NCBI GenBank assembly: GCA_963706535.1
Contig: CAVPMU010000017.1
Location: forward strand, 62,001-126,000
Direction of reading: 5' to 3'
DNA length: 64,000 nt
DNA from: RPQJ01 sp963706535
GTDB lineage: Bacteria; Pseudomonadota; Gammaproteobacteria; Steroidobacterales; Steroidobacteraceae
The notes beneath the pieces are model-generated. The model worked only from the letters and a program-made list of their open reading frames with translations. It made no database searches and had not been told where the DNA came from. A program made the translations under genes and the position numbers. Positions 58,017-64,000 of this stretch are shown piece by piece (within the stretch, counting starts at the first letter, position 1; each line of letters begins with the position of its first letter).

Positions 58017-59675
58017 CTATTTTCGCAGTTCGCGGCGCAGGATCTTGCCGACGTTCGACTTCGGCAGCTCGTCGCGGAAATAGACCCGCTTCGGCACCTT
58101 GTAGCCGGTGAGCGACTTGCGGCAGTGCTCGATCAGGGCCTCTTCGGTGAGCGCCGGGTCCTTCCTGGTGACGAACAGCACCACGACCTCGCCCGCGCGT
58201 TCGTCGGCCTGCGCGACGGCCGCCGCCTCCAGCACCCCGGGGTGCGTGACCGCGACGCTCTCCACCTCGTTCGGGTACACGTTGAAACCCGAGACCAGGA
58301 TCATGTCCTTCTTGCGGTCCTCGATGTAGACGTAGCCGCCCTCGTCCATGTAGCCGATGTCGCCCGTGCGCAGCACGCGGCCGTCGATCATCACCTTGTC
58401 GGTCTCGTCCTGGCGGTTCCAGTAGCCGCGCATCACCTGCGGTCCCTCGACGCAGATCTCGCCCGACGAGCGCAACGGCAGCTCCTTGCCGTCATCATCG
58501 CGGATCGTGATCACCGTGGACGGCAGCGGCAGTCCGATCGAGCCCGTGAACTGCTCCGCATCGAGGCGATTGACCGTCGCGCCCGGCGAGGTCTCCGTGA
58601 GGCCCCAGGCCTGCGTGAGCGTGTTGCCCGTGACCTCCTTCCAGCGCTCGGCCACCGCCTGCTGCACGGCCATGCCGCCGCCCAGGCTCACGCGCAGGCT
58701 GCTGAAATCCAGCCGGTCGAAGCCCGGCGTGTGCAGCAGGGCGTTGAAGAGCGTGTTCACGCCGCTGAAGAAGGTGAAGCGGTGCTTCGCGAGGTCCGCC
58801 ACGAAGCCCGCGAAGTCGCGTGGGTTGGCGACCAGCAGGTTGTGGCCGCCGAGCTTGATGAACACCAGCGCCTGGGTGAGCGCGAAGATGTGGTAGAGCG
58901 GCAGCGCGCCGACGATCGTGTTGCCGGGCATCTCGGCGAGCACGGGCGCCACCCACGACTCGAGCTGGCGCACGTTCGAGACCAGGTTGCGATGCGTCAG
59001 CATCGCGCCCTTCGACACGCCGGTCGTCCCGCCCGTGTACTGCAGGAACGCGATGTCCTCGTGGTCGAGCGCGGGCATCTCGAGGTTCTGGTAACGGCCG
59101 TGGCTCATCGCCTCGGCGAAGCGCACCGCGCCCGGCAGCGAGTACTCGGGCACCTGCCTGCGCACGTGGCGGACCACGAAGTTCACGAGCAGCGATTTCG
59201 GGAAGGGGAGCAGGTCGCCGGCGCCGGTGACGATCACGGTCTCGAGCCCGGTCGCGGCGCGCACCTCGGCGAGCGTGTGCGCGAAATTCTCGAGGATCAC
59301 GATGGCGCGGGCGCCCGAGTCGTGCAGCTGGTGTTGCAGCTCGCGCGGCGTGTACAGCGGGTTGGTGTTGACGACCACCAGCCCGGCGCGGAAGGCACCC
59401 ACCAGCGCCACCGGGTACTGCAGGATGTTCGGCAGCATGAGCGCGATGCGGTCGCCCTTGCGCAGGCCGGCGACCTGCTGCAGGTAGGCCGCGAACCGGC
59501 GGCTCAGCACGTCGAGGTCGCCGTAGGTGAGCGTGCGGTCCATGCACGTGCATGCGGGAGCGTCGCGATGCAGGGCGATGCTCCGCTCGATGATGTCCTG
59601 CAGCGAGCGGTATTCGTCCGGGTTGATCTCGGCGGGCACGCCGGGCGGATAGTTCTTCAGCCAGATCTTGTCCAT
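58017..59675 (-). CDS. fadD: Long-chain-fatty-acid--CoA ligase
   Basis: Membrane-associated acyl-CoA synthetase that activates fatty acids for beta-oxidation. It has 552 residues. It begins MDKIWLKNYPPGVPAEINPDEY as in FadD. The AMP-binding motif is LQYTGGTTGVSKGAML, with QAWGLTETSP, TGDIGYMDEGGYVYIEDRKKDMI and a C-terminal KVPKRVYFRDELPKSNVGKILRREL holding the catalytic Lys. ATG 59675 fits the family better than a GTG three codons upstream. It converges with ppa, 4 bases apart. Confidence 0.95.
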   Translation of the reverse strand: MDKIWLKNYPPGVPAEINPDEYRSLQDIIERSIALHRDAPACTCMDRTLTYGDLDVLSRRFAAYLQQVAGLRKGDRIALMLPNILQYPVALVGAFRAGLVVVNTNPLYTPRELQHQLHDSGARAIVILENFAHTLAEVRAATGLETVIVTGAGDLLPFPKSLLVNFVVRHVRRQVPEYSLPGAVRFAEAMSHGRYQNLEMPALDHEDIAFLQYTGGTTGVSKGAMLTHRNLVSNVRQLESWVAPVLAEMPGNTIVGALPLYHIFALTQALVFIKLGGHNLLVANPRDFAGFVADLAKHRFTFFSGVNTLFNALLHTPGFDRLDFSSLRVSLGGGMAVQQAVAERWKEVTGNTLTQAWGLTETSPGATVNRLDAEQFTGSIGLPLPSTVITIRDDDGKELPLRSSGEICVEGPQVMRGYWNRQDETDKVMIDGRVLRTGDIGYMDEGGYVYIEDRKKDMILVSGFNVYPNEVESVAVTHPGVLEAAAVAQADERAGEVVVLFVTRKDPALTEEALIEHCRKSLTGYKVPKRVYFRDELPKSNVGKILRRELRK

Positions 59676-59709
59676 TTCGCTCACTATAACCCAGCGCGAA
59701 ACCCGGCTT

Positions 59710-60339
59710 TCAGCGCGTGAGCAGCGGCTTGAGGCGCGGCCAGGCGAGGTCGAGCAGCTTCGGCTGGGCGGCCGCGTTCGGGTGAATCCCGTCGTCCTGC
59801 ATCAGCGAATCGTCGAGGGCGATGCCGTCGAGGAAGAACGGCACCAGCGGCAGGCCGTGCCGCCTGGCGAGCTCGCCGTACAGGTCGTGGAACGCCCTCG
59901 TGTAGGCGGGCCCGTAGTTGGGTGGGACGCGCATGCCGATCAGCAGCACCTTCGCACCCGCCTCGCGGGACAGGCGGATCAGGCCCTCGAAGTTGGTGCG
60001 CACTTCGGCGACGGGCAGCCCGCGCAGGCCGTCGTTGCCGCCGAGCTCGATGACGACGACGGCCGGGCGATGGGTCGCCAGCGCCCGTGGCAGCCGCGCC
60101 AGCGCGCCGCCCGTGGTCTCGCCGCTCGAGCTGGCATTGACGACGCGGTGCCCGTACCCTTTGGACTCCAGGCGTTTCTGCAGCAGGGCCACCCAGCCCT
60201 GCTCGAGACGGAATCCGTAGGCCGCGCTCAGGCTGTCGCCCAGCACCAGGATGACCGGTGCCGGCGCGGCGGGCCCCGCGTTGGCGGCGACGGACCAACA
60301 CAGGCAGGCGAGGAAGATGCAGACGGAGCGTATGGACAC
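59710..60339 (-). CDS. tesA: Arylesterase / acyl-CoA thioesterase I (TesA family)
   Basis: Periplasmic SGNH/GDSL hydrolase, 209 residues. A signal peptide (CIFLACLCWSVAANA) is followed by the nucleophile block VILVLGDSLSAAYG (Ser36), the Gly of SSSGETTGG, the Asn of VIELGGNDGLRG, and DGIHPN with the Asp-His pair. The start is GTG 60339, which overlaps the divergent ybbA start region. The order tesA / ybbA / ybbP matches E. coli, so TesA probably works with that ABC complex. Confidence 0.92.
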   Translation of the reverse strand: MSIRSVCIFLACLCWSVAANAGPAAPAPVILVLGDSLSAAYGFRLEQGWVALLQKRLESKGYGHRVVNASSSGETTGGALARLPRALATHRPAVVVIELGGNDGLRGLPVAEVRTNFEGLIRLSREAGAKVLLIGMRVPPNYGPAYTRAFHDLYGELARRHGLPLVPFFLDGIALDDSLMQDDGIHPNAAAQPKLLDLAWPRLKPLLTR

Positions 60340-61003
60340 GGTGCTCGAGGCGCAGCGGGTGGGCAAGCAGGTTAGCAGCCCGGAGGGAACGCTCGCCATT
60401 CTCTCCGAGGTCTCGCTCGAGATCGGCCGCGGCGAGACGGTCGCCATCATGGGCGCCTCGGGCGCCGGGAAATCGACTTTGCTAGCGCTGCTGGCCGGGC
60501 TCGACGAGGCGACCTCAGGCACGGTGCGGCTGGCCGGCAGCGAGCTGACGGCCCTCGACGAGGACGGACGCGCCGCCGTCCGCGCACGCCACGTCGGGTT
60601 CGTCTTCCAGTCCTTCCACCTGTTGCCGTCGCTGACCGCGCTCGAGAACGTCATGCTGCCGCTCGAGCTCGCAGGCCGACGCGATGCGCGGCAGGCGGCA
60701 CGCGAGGTGCTGGACCGCGTCGGACTCGCCGAACGCGTCGGTCACTATCCGCGCCAACTCTCCGGCGGCGAGCAGCAACGCGTCGCGATCGCGCGCGCGT
60801 TCGTGACGCAGCCCGCCGTGCTGTTCGCCGACGAGCCCACCGGCAACCTCGATGCCGCCACCGGCGAGCGGATCATGGACCTGCTGTTCGGCCTGAACGC
60901 GGCGGTCGGCTCCACGCTGGTGCTCGTCACGCACGACCGCGCACTCGCTTCGCGCTGCGGCCGCGTCATCCGCCTGGACGCGGGACGCGTGGTCCCGGAG
61001 TGA
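60332..61003 (+). CDS. ybbA: ABC transporter ATP-binding protein YbbA
   Basis: LolD/MacB-class ATPase, 223 residues. Walker A GASGAGKST is at residues 41-49, then FVFQSFHLLPSLTALENV, signature LSGGEQQRVAIARA, Walker B VLFADEPTGNLD and the H-loop THD. The start is uncertain: ATG 60332 has GGAG very close upstream, and ATG 60317 is also in frame. Either way the start lies within or beside the divergent tesA start codon. It is coupled to the permease gene by a 4-base overlap and should power a mechanotransmitting, non-translocating complex. Confidence 0.93.
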   Translation: MDTVLEAQRVGKQVSSPEGTLAILSEVSLEIGRGETVAIMGASGAGKSTLLALLAGLDEATSGTVRLAGSELTALDEDGRAAVRARHVGFVFQSFHLLPSLTALENVMLPLELAGRRDARQAAREVLDRVGLAERVGHYPRQLSGGEQQRVAIARAFVTQPAVLFADEPTGNLDAATGERIMDLLFGLNAAVGSTLVLVTHDRALASRCGRVIRLDAGRVVPE

Positions 61004-63498
61004 GCATGACCGCACTGCGCTTCGCCTGGCGAAACCTGCTGCGCGACCTGAAGTCGGGCGAACTCCTCGTGCTGTTGCTCGCGCTGCTGGTGGCGGTCGC
61101 GTCGCTCACCGCGGTCGGATTCTTCACCAGCCGCATCGGAAGGGCGGTGGAGCAGCAGGCGGGCGAGGTGCTGGCGGCCGACCTGCGGCTCGAGTCGCCG
61201 CGTGCCATCGACGAGTCCTATGACGGCGAAGCCGGGCGGCGGGGTCTGCGGGTGGCGCGCGTGCTCTCCATGCCGAGCGTCGTCTTCCACGGCGAGGAGT
61301 CCACGCTGGTCGCGCTGCGTGCGGCGGGCGACGGCTATCCGCTGCGCGGCCGCCTGAAGATCGCGGACGAGCCCTTCGGTACCCCGCGTGCGACGGACGG
61401 CATTCCCGCGCCCGGGGAGGCCTGGGCGGACTCGCGGCTGCTCGCCAGGCTCGGCGCGCCCGTCGGCACGCGACTGACGGTGGGCGCCCACGAAGTGCTC
61501 GTGACGCGCGTGCTCGATTATCGCCCGGACCAGGGCAGCGGCTTCGGCGATCTCTCGGCCACGCTGCTCATCAACCTTGCCGACGTCGAAGCGACCGGAC
61601 TCATCCAGCCCGGCAGCCGCGTCAGCCGCGCCGTGCTGTTCGCGGGGGACGCCGGCGAGGTACGCGAGTTCCGGGCGTGGCTCGAGGCGAACAAGCGCAA
61701 GGGCGAACGCCTGCAGGCGGTGGCGGATGCGAGTCCGCAGATACGCGCCTCCTCGGAGCGGGCGGGCCGCTTCCTGTCGCTCGCGAGCCTCGTCAGCGTG
61801 CTGCTGTCGGCGATCGCGGTGGCGATGGCCGCGCGGCGCTTTGCACGGCGCCACCTCGACAATGTCGCGCTGATGAAGTGCATGGGGGCCTCGCAGGGAC
61901 TCGTGCTGCGCCAGACCGTCGCGCAGCTCGTGGCCGTCGCGCTGATCGTGAGCCTGCTGGGCACGGTGGTGGGCTACGCCGCGCAGGCGGGGCTCGCCTG
62001 GGTATTGCGCGACCTGATCCGCGGCGACCTGCCCGCGCCGGCGCCGGACGCCTTCTGGCTCGGCATCGTCACGGCGGTGGTGATCCTGGTCGGCTTCGCG
62101 TTGCCGCCGCTGCTGCAGCTGAAGCGGGTGCCGCCTGCGCGAGTGCTGAGGCGCGACCTCGAGCCGCCGCCCCTCAGGTTCGCGCTGGTCTATGGGCTGG
62201 CGATCGGAGCCGTGCTCGCGCTGCTCTACTGGCTGGTGCGTGACCCGCGCCTCGTGACCTACGTCGCGGTCGGCATCGGCGCGACGTTCGTCGCGCTGGC
62301 GCTCGCCGGCTGGCTGCTGGTCAAGGCGCTCGCGCCGCTGCGCAGCGGCGTGGGCGTCGCCTGGCGCTACGGGCTCGCCAACATCGCCCGGCGCGGGCGC
62401 GAGAGCGTGGTGCAGATCGTCGCTTTCGGGCTCGGTTTCATGGTGCTGCTGCTGCTCGCGCTGGTGCGCGACGACCTGCTGAAGGAGTGGCGGGCCAGCC
62501 TGCCGGACGACGCTCCGAATTACTTCATGATCAACATCCGTCCCGACGAAGGGGACGAGGTGCGCGCGTTCTTCGCCGACCGTGGCCTGCCGCCGACGGA
62601 GCTCGTGCCGATGGTGCGGGCGCGCCTCACGGCGATCAACGACCGCCCGGTGGACCAGATCACTTTCGAGTCGCAGCGTGCGACCGGCTTCGTCGAGCGC
62701 GAGGCGAACCTGACGTGGGCGCACTCGCTGCGCGACGACAACCGGCTGGTGTCCGGCTCGTGGTGGAACGACGGGGACGCCGGCGGTGCGCGCGTGTCCG
62801 TGGAGCTGGAGTATGCGGAGTTGCTCGGCCTCGGGCTCGGCGACACCGTCACCTACGACGTGGCGGGCGAAACCGTGAGCGCGAAGGTGACGAGCCTGCG
62901 CGAGGTGCGCTGGGACTCGTTCCAGCCGAATTTCTTCGTGGTCTTCTCGCCGGGCGTGCTCGAGGACGTCACCGGCACGTTGATCACCAGCGTGCACGTC
63001 GAGGCCGACCAGCGACCGGCGCTCGTCGACCTCGTCCGCCGCTTTCCGGAGGTCACGATCATCGACATCGACGCGCTGCTCGGCCAGGTGCGCGAGGTGA
63101 TGGACAAGGCGGCGCTCGCCGTGCAGTACGTCTTCCTGTTCACGCTTGCAGCGGGCCTGATGGTGCTGCTGGCCGCCGTGCAGGCGACGCGTGACGAGCG
63201 GCGCTACGAGAGCGCGATGCTGCGCACCCTCGGGGCGAGTCGCGGCGTGGTGTTCAAGGGCGTCGCGGCGGAGTTCGTCGCGCTCGGCCTGCTGTCGGGC
63301 ATCCTCGCCGCCGCCGGTGCGACCATCGCGGGGTATTTCCTGGCCCGCGAGATCTTCAGCCTCAGGTATTCGCCCGACCCCGCGGTGTGGATCGTCGGTG
63401 TCGTCGGTGGAGCGCTGCTGGTCGGTGTAGCCGGCATGCTCGCGGCGCGGTCGGTCGTCACGCAGCCGCCGGTCTCGACGCTTCGTGAGGCTCAGTAG
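61000..63498 (+). CDS. ybbP: FtsX-like permease YbbP
   Basis: Large inner-membrane permease of 832 residues, the partner of YbbA. Layout: helix one (residues ~22-45), a periplasmic domain (to ~255), then a first FtsX module with FARRHLDNVALMKCMGASQGLVLRQT. A middle four-helix block, a second periplasmic domain and a C-terminal FtsX module with DERRYESAMLRTLGASRGVV complete it. About ten helices, matching the duplicated FtsX architecture. The start GTG 61000 overlaps the ybbA stop; ATG 61006 is an alternative two codons later. Substrate unknown; lipid or hydrophobic compound extraction is suspected. Confidence 0.93.
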   Translation: MSMTALRFAWRNLLRDLKSGELLVLLLALLVAVASLTAVGFFTSRIGRAVEQQAGEVLAADLRLESPRAIDESYDGEAGRRGLRVARVLSMPSVVFHGEESTLVALRAAGDGYPLRGRLKIADEPFGTPRATDGIPAPGEAWADSRLLARLGAPVGTRLTVGAHEVLVTRVLDYRPDQGSGFGDLSATLLINLADVEATGLIQPGSRVSRAVLFAGDAGEVREFRAWLEANKRKGERLQAVADASPQIRASSERAGRFLSLASLVSVLLSAIAVAMAARRFARRHLDNVALMKCMGASQGLVLRQTVAQLVAVALIVSLLGTVVGYAAQAGLAWVLRDLIRGDLPAPAPDAFWLGIVTAVVILVGFALPPLLQLKRVPPARVLRRDLEPPPLRFALVYGLAIGAVLALLYWLVRDPRLVTYVAVGIGATFVALALAGWLLVKALAPLRSGVGVAWRYGLANIARRGRESVVQIVAFGLGFMVLLLLALVRDDLLKEWRASLPDDAPNYFMINIRPDEGDEVRAFFADRGLPPTELVPMVRARLTAINDRPVDQITFESQRATGFVEREANLTWAHSLRDDNRLVSGSWWNDGDAGGARVSVELEYAELLGLGLGDTVTYDVAGETVSAKVTSLREVRWDSFQPNFFVVFSPGVLEDVTGTLITSVHVEADQRPALVDLVRRFPEVTIIDIDALLGQVREVMDKAALAVQYVFLFTLAAGLMVLLAAVQATRDERRYESAMLRTLGASRGVVFKGVAAEFVALGLLSGILAAAGATIAGYFLAREIFSLRYSPDPAVWIVGVVGGALLVGVAGMLAARSVVTQPPVSTLREAQ

Positions 63499-63575
63499 GA
63501 TCTTGCGACTGCGCGGCACTTGCGCGAGTAGCACATTCGCGCGACGTTGGCGTGCGACTCATAGGGAGACTCGCG

Positions 63576-63863
63576 ATGTCCACGACGACCATCCGGCTCG
63601 ATGATGACCTGAAGTCGCGCATCGCGGCCGTGGCTGAGCGCGCGGGCAAGTCGTCCCATGCGTTCATCATCGACGCCATCGCGCGTACCGTCGAGCAGGC
63701 GGAACTCGAGGATCGGTTCCAGCGGGAAGCGGACGAGCGCTGGGCTGGCATCCTCGAAGCTGGCAGGACGGTGTCGTGGGACGGGTTGCGGACCTATCTG
63801 ACCACTCGGGCGGCAGGCCGGCCTTCGCTGCGGCGGCCGCGAGCTCGCAAGCTCGCACGCTAG
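63576..63863 (+). CDS. Ribbon-helix-helix antitoxin (CopG family)
   Basis: DNA-binding antitoxin of 95 residues. The start STTTIRLDDDLKSRIAAVAERAGKSSHAFIIDAIARTVEQAE is a typical RHH fold. The C-terminal half (ERWAGILEAGRTVSWDGLRTYL) should wrap the toxin. ATG 63576 has AGGGAG 7 bases upstream. The final ~20 residues are basic (RRPRARKLAR). It is followed 8 bases later by a ParE/RelE-type toxin start. Confidence 0.85.
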   Translation: MSTTTIRLDDDLKSRIAAVAERAGKSSHAFIIDAIARTVEQAELEDRFQREADERWAGILEAGRTVSWDGLRTYLTTRAAGRPSLRRPRARKLAR

Positions 63864-63871
63864 AGTCCATC

Positions 63872-64000
63872 GTGGCTCGCATCGAGACGGCACCCGAAGT
63901 CGTCGACGACTTCGAGCGATTCTTCGAGCATCTCGCCGGGCTCGAGGTTCGTGATGTAGCTGGCCGCCTCGCGGAGATCGTGCAGGCGATCGACGTACTG
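63872..64000 (+). CDS. RelE/ParE family toxin, N-terminal part (runs off window)
   Basis: The first 43 codons after the antitoxin, from GTG 63872: a start resembling ParE/RelE toxins (IETAPEVVDDFERFFEHLAGL) with the amphipathic helix and a second helix VAGRLAEIVQAIDVL. No stop occurs before the window ends. Whether it targets gyrase (ParE) or the ribosome (RelE) cannot be told from this fragment. Confidence 0.7.
   Translation, partial: MARIETAPEVVDDFERFFEHLAGLEVRDVAGRLAEIVQAIDVL

Noticed and set aside
60745..63534. 929-codon minus-strand frame opposite ybbA-ybbP
   Set aside because: Antisense shadow; the sense strand carries ABC and FtsX motifs throughout.

Overview
The window is a 64 kb piece of GC-rich chromosome from an aerobic, heterotrophic proteobacterium, most likely a gammaproteobacterium outside the enteric group. 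I base this on gene order, not on a search. The clues are bioB-bioF-bioH-bioC-bioD next to a divergent comF, pilMNOPQ followed by aroK-aroB and divergent from a PBP1A gene, rpoZ-spoT-ridA-recG as a block, tesA divergent from ybbA-ybbP, and a complete aa3-type cytochrome oxidase locus. I saw no insertion sequence, prophage, CRISPR array, rRNA or tRNA gene. Nearly all of the window is housekeeping DNA, with short 4-base stop/start overlaps inside operons.

Layout. 1-2.5 kb: the start of trkA and the uvrD helicase. 2.6-6.9 kb: a secreted penicillin-acylase-family hydrolase and a VanZ-like membrane protein. 6.9-17.8 kb: the cytochrome c oxidase locus on the minus strand (coxB, coxA, a 46-residue membrane protein, ctaG, coxC, surf1, a SCO-like protein, ctaA, ctaB, with a DUF2244 gene upstream and a DUF2909 gene embedded). 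ctaA and ctaB are separated by a foreign-looking pair: a PD-(D/E)xK-like nuclease fused to a DUF2075 P-loop ATPase, and a convergent small zinc-ribbon protein. 17.8-22.5 kb: the biotin operon, in which bioB and bioC each carry a one-base insertion in the same 13-base context. 22.6-29.1 kb: comF and a group-2 Mrp/Pha cation/proton antiporter operon with A and B fused. 29.1-36.8 kb: ubiA, recG, ridA, spoT, rpoZ, gmk and yicC on the minus strand. 36.9-40.8 kb: a PP2C phosphatase, rph, rdgB, hemW, then a DnaA-box cluster and rpmE. 40.9-47.1 kb: an M48 lipoprotein protease, citrate synthase, a nucleotidyltransferase-like orphan and PBP1A. 47.0-52.5 kb: a c-di-GMP-I (GEMM) riboswitch followed by pilMNOPQ. 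52.5-58.0 kb: aroK, aroB, dgt, pyrF, hemE (one-base deletion) and ppa. 58.0-63.5 kb: fadD, tesA, ybbA, ybbP. 63.6-64.0 kb: the start of a toxin-antitoxin pair.

Three things stand out. First, five intergenic long hairpins have arms built of tandem 7-base units. The heptad spacing and inverted pairing persist although unit sequences differ between elements, and each lies at or next to a stop codon. Second, the type IV pilus alignment/secretin operon appears to be under direct c-di-GMP riboswitch control. Third, the nuclease-ATPase fusion lodged between ctaA and ctaB is a candidate stand-alone defence gene. All assignments come from reading motifs and gene context; no database search was run.
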